NCBI GenBank assembly: GCA_022841375.1
Contig: JALHRQ010000001.1
Coordinates: forward strand, 764,480-828,479
DNA length: 64,000 bases
Direction: 5' to 3'
Source of the DNA: Burkholderiales bacterium
GTDB lineage: Bacteria; Pseudomonadota; Gammaproteobacteria; Burkholderiales; SG8-41
The position numbers were made by a program, and so were the translations under genes. Of this stretch, positions 7,309 to 15,317 are shown piece by piece; position 1 is the first letter of the stretch; each line of letters begins with the position of its first letter. Under the pieces are notes generated by a model. It worked only from the letters and a program-made list of their open reading frames with translations. It was not told where the DNA came from and searched no databases.

Positions 7309-8148
7309 TTAAAACGGATCCGGGGCAAAGCGGCCGGGAAAAGGCCGGGGGATGGGATCCCGCCGCACCAGCGACGGCTCGCGGATCACGCCTTGTGCCA
7401 CCAGATTGCGATGGCTGTCGTAATAAATGGTGATGATCTCGGCAGGCGCCGCGGTGGCGCGTTCGAATTCAGTGTACGTCACCACCGAAGTTTCGCTGCG
7501 ACCGTGGCCGGTGCCCAGACGCGCGGATTTCTGCGCCGCATGGGCCGGGGCTTCAGCGCGAGAGGCCGCACCGGCGCCACTGGCCGCATCACGCGCCGGG
7601 CTGTGATCATCCGCCATCGCCGAAGGCGCGGGCGCTGCGGATTCCGCGTGGCGTCCCAGCCGCGGCGGGGCGTATTGCACAACGGGTTCCGGTTTTTTGC
7701 GGAACACCGCAACACCGATCACGCCGACATGATCCGGTCGCCCGGTGCGTGCAGCGTATGAGTCGGGCAGCGCCGTGAAATAAAACGCGGCCGTGCGCTC
7801 CAGGCTTTTGCGCCAGCCCTTGACGCCAAAACCCTGTTGCGGGCCCAGCACATAACCGCTGTGCTGCCAATCAGCGGTGTCCCCGGTCACCACATCGACG
7901 CCATCCACCGAAACCACAGTCAGGATGTCTGCCGGCTGCCGGTTGCGCAGGCGGATTTCATACTCATTGCCGGGTTGGCCGACGACATAATGACGTCCTT
8001 CGTGGACAAACACCGGCAGCGTGCGGTTCTGCACACGGTCGTAAATGACGATATCGGCGATATTTCCCACCGCCGAGGCGGGCAGTGACAGGCTGCAGGC
8101 GGCCAGCGCGGCCATAATAGTCATCAGGCATTTGGACAGGCGTTTCAT
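7309..8148 (-). CDS. Secreted protein of unknown function upstream of an ECF sigma factor
   Basis: The 279-residue protein starts MKRLSKCLMTIMAALAACSLSLPASA, a clear Sec signal peptide cleaved after ASA. AAGGAG five bases upstream fits this ATG (8148) best among three clustered in-frame candidates. The mature N-terminal domain (about 30-160) has the look of a beta-sandwich: IYDRVQNRTLPVFVHEGRHYV, YEIRLRNRQPADILTVVSVDGV, FYFTALPDSYAARTGRPDHVGVIGV. The C-terminal third is Ala-rich and poorly structured. Similar proteins are common beside ECF sigma genes in betaproteobacteria but have no assigned role. Position suggests it is the envelope component, sensor or main target, of the sigma/anti-sigma pair downstream. 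Confidence 0.7.
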   Translation of the reverse strand: MKRLSKCLMTIMAALAACSLSLPASAVGNIADIVIYDRVQNRTLPVFVHEGRHYVVGQPGNEYEIRLRNRQPADILTVVSVDGVDVVTGDTADWQHSGYVLGPQQGFGVKGWRKSLERTAAFYFTALPDSYAARTGRPDHVGVIGVAVFRKKPEPVVQYAPPRLGRHAESAAPAPSAMADDHSPARDAASGAGAASRAEAPAHAAQKSARLGTGHGRSETSVVTYTEFERATAAPAEIITIYYDSHRNLVAQGVIREPSLVRRDPIPRPFPGRFAPDPF

Positions 8149-8474
8149 CATTACTCCTTGAGGCAAAAGCGCGGAAAACCCGCGACCCTGCTATGAACGC
8201 CGGTCGAAGCTGATCGGGGTTAAACCCCGCGACATATTTTGTCCCGCCTTTTATTTCCCGCCACAATTGCCTGCATTGCCACCGCTTTCCCCGTTATTAA
8301 CTCCTTGCACCCGCTTATGTGTGCAAACGTACAGACGTTTTCGGGAAGAACCCTGAATACTGATGAGCCACCAAAAATGTCTTTATTGATAACTTTGCCA
8401 CGCCGCAATGCCCTGCAGATGAACCGACAAATGCGGTCAGCCTTCCAACGTCGGGTTTTTCACGGAATTCAGTC
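8149..8474. other. Divergent intergenic region between the ECF operon and the histidine kinase
   Basis: This 326-base stretch separates two divergent transcripts. It holds a 13-base inverted repeat GGGGTT-A-AACCCC at 8216-8228 and two direct CCCGCC copies near 8243-8265, in a position suitable for control of the ECF operon. The first plus-strand in-frame ATGs here show no coding signal that I trust. I do not see a convincing consensus sigma-70 promoter. Confidence 0.35.
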
Positions 8475-10178
8475 ATGACTCCAGCAGGAAGCGGCACCGT
8501 TGCCGGTGAAACCGACAAGACTGATGGCAGCGTCGAGGCGTTACGCCAGAGCGCCCTGCTCAAAGCGGGGGCGCTGCAGAACGCAATTCTGACCAGCGCC
8601 AATTTCTCGATCATCGCCACCGACGAAAAAGGCATCATCCAGCTGTTTAATACCGGCGCCGAACTCATGCTCGGTTACCCGGCCGCTGAAGTGGTAAACA
8701 GGATCAGCCCCAGCGATATCCATGATCCGCAGGAAGTGATGGCACGCGCCCACGCCTTGAGTCTCGAGTTGGGCACCCTGATTACGCCGGGTTTTCAAGC
8801 TCTGGCCTTCAAGGCTTCCCGCGGGATTGAAGACCAGTATGAATTGACCTATATCTGCAAGGATGGCAGCCGTTTCCCGGCTATCGTGTCGATCACTGCG
8901 CTGCGCGACAATGATGGCGCGATCATCGGTTATCTGCTGATCGGCACCGACAACTCCGCGCGCAAAACGGCGGAGTCGAAGCTCAATGATGCGATGGCTG
9001 CAGCCGAAAGCGCCAACCGCGCGAAAACCGATTTCCTGTCCAGCATGAGCCATGAATTGCGCACGCCGTTGAATGCGATTCTCGGTTTCGCCCAGCTCAT
9101 GGAAACAGGAACGCCGCCCCCCACCGTCACCCAGAAGCGCAATCTTGATCAGATTCTCAAAGCGGGCTGGTATCTGCTGGAACTGATCAACGAAATCCTT
9201 GATCTCGCACTGATTGAATCGGGCCGAGTCACCTTGTCCCGGGAACCGGTTTCGCTGGCCGAAGTGATGCTTGAATGCCGGACCATGATCGAGCCGCAGG
9301 CGCAAAAACGCGGCATCGTCATGACATTCCCGCAATTTGAAACACCGTTGTTCCTCAATGCCGACCGGACCCGTCTGAAGCAGGTGCTGATCAACCTGCT
9401 GTATAACGCGATCAAGTACAACAAGCAGGGTGGTACGGTGACGGTGGACTGCAAACCAGGCGCTGACGACAAGGTACGCATCAGCATCATTGATACCGGC
9501 GCGGGACTGGCACCGGAACAACTGGCGCATTTGTTCCAGCCCTTCAACCGCCTCGGCAGGCAGACAGGGCCGGAGGAAGGCACCGGCATCGGCCTGGTGG
9601 TTACCAAACGCCTGGTGGAGCTGATGGGTGGTGCCATCGGCGTGGACAGCGCAGCCGGCGCAGGCAGCACGTTCTGGGTTGAATTGCTGCACGTCGATGC
9701 GCCGCGGCTGGTCTTCCGGGCGGCCGACAGTGCCGTTTCGGCACGCACCGTGATCCCGGGTTCTCACCGGCGCACCGTGCTCTACGTGGAAGACAACCCG
9801 GCCAATCTGGAACTGGTGGAGCAACTGATTTCGCGGCACCCCGATCTGCATTTGCTGAGTGCCGCGGACGGCAATCTGGGCGTCGAGTTTGCCCGCGCCT
9901 ACCTGCCGGATGTGATCCTGATGGATATCAATCTGCCGGGCATCAGCGGGATTGAAGCCATGGAAATCCTTGCTGCAGACCCTGCCACCGCGCATATTCC
10001 CATCATCGCGCTCAGTGCCAACGCAGTAACGCGTGACATCGAAAAAGCGCTTGAGGCGGGATTCTTCAACTATCTGACCAAACCGATCAAGGTCAACGAG
10101 TTCATGGAAGCACTGCATCTGGCTCTGGAATACTCCAAAAAAGCATCAGCCCGTGCTGCAGGGAAGGAAAAAACTTAA
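8475..10178 (+). CDS. PAS-domain hybrid sensor histidine kinase with C-terminal receiver
   Basis: The 567-residue protein has a PAS domain (about 36-160, IIATDEKGIIQLFNTGAELMLGY), a HisKA domain with the phospho-accepting histidine at 193 in SSMSHELRTPLN, and an ATPase domain. The ATPase boxes are LINLLYNAIKYN (N), DTGAGLAP (G1) and GTGIGLVVTKRLVELMGG (G2). A receiver follows at about 435-555 with its aspartate in PDVILMDINLPG and lysine in NYLTKPI. No membrane segment is visible, so it senses a cytoplasmic signal. The next gene overlaps by one base (TAATG) and encodes a second receiver, forming a phosphorelay pair. Confidence 0.92.
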   Translation: MTPAGSGTVAGETDKTDGSVEALRQSALLKAGALQNAILTSANFSIIATDEKGIIQLFNTGAELMLGYPAAEVVNRISPSDIHDPQEVMARAHALSLELGTLITPGFQALAFKASRGIEDQYELTYICKDGSRFPAIVSITALRDNDGAIIGYLLIGTDNSARKTAESKLNDAMAAAESANRAKTDFLSSMSHELRTPLNAILGFAQLMETGTPPPTVTQKRNLDQILKAGWYLLELINEILDLALIESGRVTLSREPVSLAEVMLECRTMIEPQAQKRGIVMTFPQFETPLFLNADRTRLKQVLINLLYNAIKYNKQGGTVTVDCKPGADDKVRISIIDTGAGLAPEQLAHLFQPFNRLGRQTGPEEGTGIGLVVTKRLVELMGGAIGVDSAAGAGSTFWVELLHVDAPRLVFRAADSAVSARTVIPGSHRRTVLYVEDNPANLELVEQLISRHPDLHLLSAADGNLGVEFARAYLPDVILMDINLPGISGIEAMEILAADPATAHIPIIALSANAVTRDIEKALEAGFFNYLTKPIKVNEFMEALHLALEYSKKASARAAGKEKT

Positions 10179-10999
10179 TGGTTACAGAAGCCGACTTTCT
10201 TAACGCCAGCATCCTGATTGTTGACGATCAGGAGGCCAATGTAAGCCTGCTCGATCAATTGTTGCGCGAAGCCGGCTACACCAGCGTTTTTTCGACCATG
10301 AATCCGCAGGAAGTCTGCGCGCTACATCGTAAAAACCACTACGACCTGATCCTGCTCGACCTGCAAATGCCGGTGATGGATGGATTCCAGGTGATCGAGG
10401 CCCTGAAGACCAATGATGCAGACAGCTACCTGCCGGTGCTCGTACTCACTGCCCAGCCCGGCCACAAACTGCGCGCGCTGCAGGCGGGAGTCAGGGATTT
10501 CATCAGCAAACCGTTCGACCTGATCGAGGTCAAAACGCGCATCCGCAACATGCTGGAAGTGCGGCTCCTCTACAAGCAACTTGAGGAGCACAACAATAAG
10601 CTGGAACAGAAAGTACGGGAACGAACCGCAGAGCTGCGAGAGAGCGAAGCCCGTTTTCGCAGCCTGACCCAACTGGCCTCCGATTGGTATTGGGAACAGG
10701 ACGAACACGGCGGCTTCACCAAAGTTTCAGGCCCTGTACTGGAGATGCTCGGTATCCGGGTCAGCCCCATATCAGGAAACGGCAGCATCACACCGGACAT
10801 CGGCTGGAACGAAGATGAACGCCAATGGCTGCAGTCAACCATTGCCGCACGGCAGCCGTTCCTTGATTTTATTTTCAGCCGCACCAATAGCGATGGCACG
10901 CAACAGAAATTCCGGGTCAGCGGGGAGCCGATGTTCAACCAGGACTGCCGCTTCATCGGTTACCGCGGCGTCGGCGTAGAAATAACCCCACCGAATTGA
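10178..10999 (+). CDS. Response regulator with receiver, coiled coil and PAS domain, no output domain
   Basis: The 273-residue protein has a receiver domain at about 1-125 (ILIVDDQEANVSLLDQ, phosphorylated Asp61 in LILLDLQMPVMDG, Lys in FISKPFD). A coiled coil follows at about 130-155 (QLEEHNNKLEQKVRERTAEL), then a PAS domain at about 158-270 (LTQLASDWYWEQDEHGGFTK to FIGYRGVGVEIT). In relatives this receiver-coil-PAS order normally continues into GGDEF, EAL or a kinase domain; here the gene stops right after the PAS. It overlaps the upstream hybrid kinase, its probable partner. AGGAAAAAACTTA precedes the ATG. Confidence 0.88.
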   Translation: MVTEADFLNASILIVDDQEANVSLLDQLLREAGYTSVFSTMNPQEVCALHRKNHYDLILLDLQMPVMDGFQVIEALKTNDADSYLPVLVLTAQPGHKLRALQAGVRDFISKPFDLIEVKTRIRNMLEVRLLYKQLEEHNNKLEQKVRERTAELRESEARFRSLTQLASDWYWEQDEHGGFTKVSGPVLEMLGIRVSPISGNGSITPDIGWNEDERQWLQSTIAARQPFLDFIFSRTNSDGTQQKFRVSGEPMFNQDCRFIGYRGVGVEITPPN

Positions 11000-11086
11000 A
11001 CACCCCTGAATCATGAAAAAAATTGCCCCTGTCGAGGCTGTGGTGTTCTTGGGAATACTCAATAAATCTATTGATGTCGCCGTTCG

Positions 11087-11827
11087 ATGACTTCATCCCT
11101 TCATAATCCGCTGCAGAACCATCTGCTTGCCGGCCTGCCCGCGCCGGATTTCGAGCGCATGGTTGCGCATCTGGAACTGGTACCAATGATGCTCGGCGAC
11201 GTGCTCTACGAACCCGGCGAACAGCTTCAGCACGCCTATTTCCCAACCACCGCCATCGTGTCGCTGCACTATGTCACGGAGTCCGGCGCATCGGCCGAAA
11301 CTGCAGGTGTTGGTAAGGAGGGTGTTGTCGGCGTTTCGCTGTTCACGGGTGGAAATACCATGCCCAGCTCGGCTGTGGTTCTGACCGCGGGCCACGCCTA
11401 CCGGATGGATCGCCACCTGCTGAAAAAGGAATTCGACTCAGCCGGCCCGATGCAGAACCTGATGCTGCGTTACACCCAGGCGCTGCTGACACAAATGATG
11501 CAGACCGCCGCGTGTTACCGGCACCATTCGCTGGAGCAGCAGTTGTGCCGCTGGTTATTGCTGACCCTGGACCGGCTCCCTTCGCATGATCTGGTCATGA
11601 CGCAGGAATTGATTGCCGGCATGCTCGGCGTGCGCCGGGAGGGCATTACCGAAGCTGCCGGCAACCTGCAGCGCGCGGGCCTCATTCGTTACCGACGTGG
11701 CCATATCACGGTGCTTGAACGACCCGGGCTGGAATCCCGTGCCTGTGAGTGTTACGCCGTGGTCAAGAAGGAACTGGACCGCCTGCTGCAGACGGCGCAA
11801 ATCAAGCACAGAGCCGTGGCTACCTGA
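11087..11827 (+). CDS. Crp/Fnr-family transcriptional regulator
   Basis: The 246-residue protein has a cyclic-nucleotide-binding-type beta barrel (LVPMMLGDVLYEPGEQLQHA to about residue 115), a long dimerisation helix (MLRYTQALLTQMMQTAACYR) and a C-terminal winged helix. The HTH is MTQELIAGMLGVRREGITEA with the wing RAGLIRYRRGHITVLE. The residues that contact cAMP in true Crp (RSA motif) are not present, and there are no N-terminal cysteines for an Fnr iron-sulfur cluster. The effector is therefore unknown. It follows the two-component pair after 87 bases and may be a separate transcript; no obvious Shine-Dalgarno precedes the ATG. Confidence 0.88.
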   Translation: MTSSLHNPLQNHLLAGLPAPDFERMVAHLELVPMMLGDVLYEPGEQLQHAYFPTTAIVSLHYVTESGASAETAGVGKEGVVGVSLFTGGNTMPSSAVVLTAGHAYRMDRHLLKKEFDSAGPMQNLMLRYTQALLTQMMQTAACYRHHSLEQQLCRWLLLTLDRLPSHDLVMTQELIAGMLGVRREGITEAAGNLQRAGLIRYRRGHITVLERPGLESRACECYAVVKKELDRLLQTAQIKHRAVAT

Positions 11828-11869
11828 TCACCGGCGCGGGCCCGGCCGCGGCTGTGATAAATTGAAGTG

Positions 11870-12475
11870 ATGGATGAACTTGTACTCCGTGGCATGGCCA
11901 AGTGGCCCAATGTACCCGCGGTCTTCGGCTGGTTGTCACTGGACTGCCGCGGCCACTGGCTGTTGAAAGGCGAGCGCATCGCCAATCCGGGCATCGCCGC
12001 TTTTTTCGGCCGCAACTACAGCCGTGATGACCAGGGCCGCTGGTTTTTGCAGAACGGGCCGCAGCGCGTTTATGTGGCGCTGGATTACACGCCGCACATT
12101 TACCGTATTACTCCCTCACCCGGCGGCACAATGGCACTGGCTTCGCACAGCGGTGCGGCGGTCGACACCGTTCACGCAGCCTATATCGATGACAGGGGCC
12201 AGTTGCTGCTCGATACCGAACTCGGCATCGGCCTGGTGCATGATGCCGATCTGGACATGCTGGTGCCCCGCTTCAGTGGTCCCGGCGGTCTCAGCGGCGA
12301 TGCGGCTCTGATGGCTACGCTGGATGCCTTGCAGGCGGGCAAGGATGCCGCTTTGGAATTGACGCTGGGCGACTCCCGGATACCCGTCAAACCGGTACGC
12401 GTTGCCGAGGTACCGGAGCGCTTCGCTTTTGTCGCGCGCCCACTGCAACCCGCGGGACAGGAAGAGTGTTACTAG
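11870..12475 (+). CDS. Conserved proteobacterial protein of unknown function (DUF2946-like)
   Basis: The 201-residue protein starts MDELVLRGMAKWPNVPAVFGWLSLD and continues WLLKGERIANPGIAAFFGRNY and GRWFLQNGPQRVYVALDYTPHIYR. This is a recognisable conserved cytoplasmic protein of beta- and gammaproteobacteria, annotated as a DUF; I recall DUF2946 but am not sure of the number. A GTG one codon earlier (11867) is an alternative start. There are no membrane segments and no catalytic motif I can name. It precedes the threonine aldolase by 15 bases on the same strand and may share its transcript. Confidence 0.62.
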   Translation: MDELVLRGMAKWPNVPAVFGWLSLDCRGHWLLKGERIANPGIAAFFGRNYSRDDQGRWFLQNGPQRVYVALDYTPHIYRITPSPGGTMALASHSGAAVDTVHAAYIDDRGQLLLDTELGIGLVHDADLDMLVPRFSGPGGLSGDAALMATLDALQAGKDAALELTLGDSRIPVKPVRVAEVPERFAFVARPLQPAGQEECY

Positions 12476-12490
12476 AACCTGACAAAGACA

Positions 12491-13534
12491 ATGACCAACA
12501 TGATGATCGATTTACGCACTGACACTGTCACCCAGCCAACCGCGACCATGATGGCAGCGATGCAGCAAGCCACTCAGGGTGACGACTCCCGCGACGGCGA
12601 CCCGACCGTAATCAAACTCGAAGCGCTTGCAGCCGCGCGCACCGGCAAGGAAGCCGGGCTCTACATGCCCAGCGGCACGATGACCAACCTGGTAGCCGTG
12701 CTTGCACATACCTCGCGCGCCGGTGAAATTCTGCTGGAACGTGGCGCGCATATGCTCAATACCGAACTTGGCGGGCTCGCTGCGGTGGCCGGCGTGTTCT
12801 ACAAAGCCATTCCGGGGACGCGCGGCGCGATGGACGAGACGGCGCTGCGTGAAGCGATACGGCCGATGACCCGCAACAACTTCGGAACCGCGCTGATCTG
12901 CATGGAAAACACCCATAACGGTGCCGGCGGCGCGGTACTGCCGCTGGCGCACATGCAGATGGTGCATGAACTCGCGCACCGCCACGGCATTCCCGTACAC
13001 ACCGACGGCGCGCGACTGTTCAACGCAGCAGTGGCGCTCGGCGTGCCCGCATCCGAAATCGCACGGCATACCGACTCGGTGTGTTTCTGCGTGTCCAAGG
13101 GGCTGTCGGCGCCGGTCGGTTCGCTGCTCTGCGGCAGCCGCGATTTCATTGAACGTGCACGACCGTTCCGGCGCATGGTCGGCGGCAATATGCGTCAGGC
13201 CGGTTCGATTGCCGCCGCCGGAATCGTCGCCCTCGAAACCATGGCCGAGCGACTGAAGGATGATCACGCGACGGCGAAGCGTCTGGCCACAGGCCTCCAT
13301 GGCATCAATGCCACTCTGGTCAATCCGGCAGATGTCGAAACCAATATCGTCCGCGTCAGCGTTCGCGCCAGCGGCCGCAATGCCAGTCAATGGGTTGAGG
13401 AGTTTGCAGCACGCGGTATCGCTGTCAGTCCTGCAGATTCAGGATCACTGCGTTTTGTCACCCATCGCCATATCGGCAATGACGACGTTGGTGCCGCAAT
13501 CGCCGCCTGCGCGGAAATCTGGCGCAAACGCTAG
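12491..13534 (+). CDS. ltaE: Low-specificity L-threonine aldolase
   Basis: The 347-residue fold-type I PLP enzyme starts MTNMMIDLRTDTVTQPT; the adjacent methionines at codons 4 and 5 are equally possible starts. Family signatures include GDDSRDGDPTV near the N terminus, ENTHNGAGG, HTDGARLFNAAVALG and the PLP-lysine motif CVSKGLSAPVGSLLCG. It cleaves L-threonine and L-allo-threonine to glycine and acetaldehyde in the cytoplasm. The length is normal and no key residue is missing. The gene is convergent with the DUF302-family gene that ends at 13564; I see no clear terminator in the 29-base gap. Confidence 0.93.
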   Translation: MTNMMIDLRTDTVTQPTATMMAAMQQATQGDDSRDGDPTVIKLEALAAARTGKEAGLYMPSGTMTNLVAVLAHTSRAGEILLERGAHMLNTELGGLAAVAGVFYKAIPGTRGAMDETALREAIRPMTRNNFGTALICMENTHNGAGGAVLPLAHMQMVHELAHRHGIPVHTDGARLFNAAVALGVPASEIARHTDSVCFCVSKGLSAPVGSLLCGSRDFIERARPFRRMVGGNMRQAGSIAAAGIVALETMAERLKDDHATAKRLATGLHGINATLVNPADVETNIVRVSVRASGRNASQWVEEFAARGIAVSPADSGSLRFVTHRHIGNDDVGAAIAACAEIWRKR

Positions 13535-13563
13535 CGTTCTTTGATTTGGGCGTAACCAGCGGT

Positions 13564-14034
13564 TTATTTAATCGCTTCGCCAACCACCTCGACCAGTAAT
13601 TTCTCCACTGCGCGCAGGGCGCGGATGGATTGCCCGGAGCCCTGCGCAACCGGCACCCGATACGACAGATACACCGTGCCCGGCGTCTGCGGCAGCGTAT
13701 ACACCGCGATCGAATACGGGCAAAAAACAATGTTGCGCGTATCAGCTTCCATGGTGTCGCGCGACAGTGCCGCGCTGCAGAACTCCAATACTTCCGCATT
13801 GTTGTAAATTTTGCGTTCGCGCCCCAAGTCGCGGCCCGTGCGCTCGAGCATGTCGCCGACTTTCGCGGTGTAATTGATGACCAGTCCGCGGTTTTCCAGC
13901 GCCATCACTACACGATCCCTGACATCGGTGAATTCACCTTTGACAGAACGCAAGTGCACACCGGGTGAAGCTGCTTGAACCGCGACTGCGAACATCAGCC
14001 ACCCCGCGCAGAACACCAAGCTCAGTCGTTTCAT
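13564..14034 (-). CDS. Periplasmic DUF302-family protein
   Basis: Using the ATG at 14034, the protein is 156 residues with a signal peptide (MKRLSLVFCAGWLMFAVAVQAASP). The mature part has the DUF302 pattern: VRDRVVMALENRGLVINYTAKVGDML, then EVLEFCSAALSRDTMEADTRNIVFCPY and a hydrophobic strand VYLSYRVP. Longer in-frame readings begin with a stretch that lacks family features. DUF302 proteins are small alpha-beta folds often found near sulfur-oxidation or metal genes, and their biochemical role is unknown. Two cysteines (FCSAA and FCPY) are about 20 residues apart and could pair in the periplasm. Confidence 0.8.
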   Translation of the reverse strand: MKRLSLVFCAGWLMFAVAVQAASPGVHLRSVKGEFTDVRDRVVMALENRGLVINYTAKVGDMLERTGRDLGRERKIYNNAEVLEFCSAALSRDTMEADTRNIVFCPYSIAVYTLPQTPGTVYLSYRVPVAQGSGQSIRALRAVEKLLVEVVGEAIK

Positions 14035-14370
14035 GCATACCCGCGAAGTAATGATCAAATTTGAGTGTAAACGCCGGCGCAGCGAAATGGGCAGATTGCG
14101 CAAAATCGGGGCCCCGTCAGGGGCCCTTTCCGGGGGATAGCGAGGTCCAGGCACCCTGCCGGAAAAAAAATTTAATAAGATAACTTATTGTTTATTAATA
14201 TATTTTTTGACCGACTTGGTAGCAAGGGGTCTGACCGCGCCTTGCCCCGGGGGAGCGGATTGGGTATCTTTACTGCCCTGCTGTTCGCGGTTGCGACCGC
14301 CCTCCGCGACGGACACCGGACTTCTCCCGAGACCGGTTCCGCCGCACGGCGCAGATGTCAGGCTTTTTCG
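14035..14370. other. Intergenic region with a GC hairpin and an AT-rich block
   Basis: This 336-base stretch lies between the DUF302 gene and the end of the H1-like gene. It contains a 7-bp hairpin (GGGCCCC at 14109-14115, GGGGCCC at 14120-14126, loop GTCA) and a strongly AT-rich block at about 14161-14212. The AT block could be the promoter region of the DUF302 gene. No coding sequence is supported here. Confidence 0.4.
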
Positions 14371-14745
14371 TTACGGCTTGTTTCCCATCGGAAACGGCCA
14401 GGCACCTGGAATCGCAATCGGACGGGGCGCGATCGGCGCCGGTGTCGCAACTTTTGTCACCGGTTTCACCGCAACCGCCTGCTTCATGACCGCAGGTTTC
14501 TTCTTGACTGCTTTTTTCTCAGCCGGCTTTCGAGCCGGCTTTTTTTTGCCCGGCTTTTTTGCCAATTTCTTTTTGGCCGGTTTTTGCGCCGTCTTTTTTT
14601 TGCCTGCCTTGCGGCTGGCACTTTTGGCGGCGGCCTTGCGAACGACTTTCTTTTTTGCGACTTTTTCCTTCGCGACTTTCTTGTTCTGGGCCGTTTTCTT
14701 TTTCGTCGTTTTTTTCTTTGTTGCCTTCTTCTTAGCTTTCGCCAT
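14371..14745 (-). CDS. Histone-H1-like lysine/alanine-rich DNA-binding protein
   Basis: The 124-residue protein starts MAKAKKKATKKKTTKKKTA at 14745, with AAGGAGG seven bases upstream, which rules out a start seven codons earlier. About the first 95 residues consist of irregular KKK/AKK/KP repeats with almost no acidic residues. The last 30 form a Pro/Ala tail (APIAPRPIAIPGAWPFPMGN). This is the composition of bacterial H1-like proteins (Bordetella BpH1, Pseudomonas AlgP, chlamydial Hc1 class) that bind and compact DNA. Repeats make homology hard to assign, and the protein could instead bind RNA or polyphosphate. It is monocistronic by spacing. Confidence 0.78.
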   Translation of the reverse strand: MAKAKKKATKKKTTKKKTAQNKKVAKEKVAKKKVVRKAAAKSASRKAGKKKTAQKPAKKKLAKKPGKKKPARKPAEKKAVKKKPAVMKQAVAVKPVTKVATPAPIAPRPIAIPGAWPFPMGNKP

Positions 14746-14816
14746 GGGAACCTCCTTCAAGGTCAACTTACGGCACGCATTGCCCCAACGGGAACAACGC
14801 GCCTTTCGCTGCTCTG

Positions 14817-15122
14817 TTAGTGCAACACCGCCCCTGCCTTATGGGCCAGATTGCGGTACAGCATGTCGGGGTCAATCCGCACCCCACCGCTCCAGGTCAG
14901 CAGATTCGACACGGGGTCGAACGCAACACGACGGAACAGCGCGGCATCGGATAACACGGCCAGCGCGGTCTCCTCCACCAGGTCGCCCAGATAGACATGC
15001 CCCTCAAGACCATCATCAAAACGCAGCCAGAGCGTGCAGTTGTCTTCCGCGCGCAGTTCGGTAACCGTGTGCAGATGAGGCCTGCGACTGCGGTAACGCC
15101 GGAACTTCAGACTGAGTGCCAA
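14817..15122 (-). CDS. DUF2442-family protein
   Basis: The 101-residue protein contains HTVTELRAEDNCTLWLRFDDGLEGHVYLGDLVEE, then LSDAALFRRVAFDPVSNLLTWSGGVRIDPDMLY. That is the DUF2442 pattern of two beta strands, an 'F..V..D' strand and a terminal 'G.DI.PD.LY'. DUF2442 proteins are frequently paired with a HigA-type antitoxin or a DUF4160 protein. No such partner is next to it here, so a toxin-antitoxin role is not supported. It is 37 bases downstream of a strong terminator that ends nrdAB transcription, which suggests an independent promoter. Confidence 0.72.
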   Translation of the reverse strand: MALSLKFRRYRSRRPHLHTVTELRAEDNCTLWLRFDDGLEGHVYLGDLVEETALAVLSDAALFRRVAFDPVSNLLTWSGGVRIDPDMLYRNLAHKAGAVLH

Positions 15123-15159
15123 GGGATGGATCCTCCGTCGTGGTGTTGATCAAAACCCG

Positions 15160-15215
15160 AAAAAAATCCGGCGGCGACACCCCGCGGTTTGCACCGCAGG
15201 GTGATACTCTGCCGG
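15160..15215 (-). terminator. Strong nested terminator after nrdB
   Basis: In the minus-strand RNA, an 11-bp stem (CACCC-U-GCGGU / ACCGC-G-GGGUG, the U-G a wobble) closes on a GCAA tetraloop at 15178-15203. It is enclosed by an outer CCGGC/GCCGG stem at 15168-15172 and 15211-15215, and followed by AUUUUUUU at 15160-15167. Because the internal pair is a wobble only in minus-strand RNA, the structure belongs to nrdAB transcription. A further hairpin (CATCCC/GGGATG) lies at about 15239-15260. Confidence 0.85.
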
Positions 15216-15317
15216 CTGCCTTGCTGGGTCAGCACACCATCCCGCCTTGCGGTGGGATGCACGCGTTCAATCGCATGTTCCGTGTTGGTCTCCGTCCTGT
15301 GTTTCGATCGCCCGGGA

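Noticed and set aside
8216..8228. GGGGTT-A-AACCCC palindrome as an FNR or sigma-54 site
   Set aside because: It does not fit TTGAT-N4-ATCAA, nor the GG/GC spacing of sigma-54 promoters; kept only as an unassigned repeat.
8541..10118. A 525-residue minus-strand open frame opposite the hybrid histidine kinase
   Set aside because: Long only because of high GC and codon bias; the kinase motifs on the plus strand are unmistakable.
14371..14745. Tandem DNA repeat or CRISPR-like array in the Lys-rich gene
   Set aside because: The repetition is of lysine codons with irregular spacing; there are no constant repeats with unique spacers. No CRISPR array was seen anywhere in the window.
14817..15122. 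Toxin-antitoxin module at the DUF2442 gene
   Set aside because: No HigA-type antitoxin or DUF4160 gene is adjacent on either strand.
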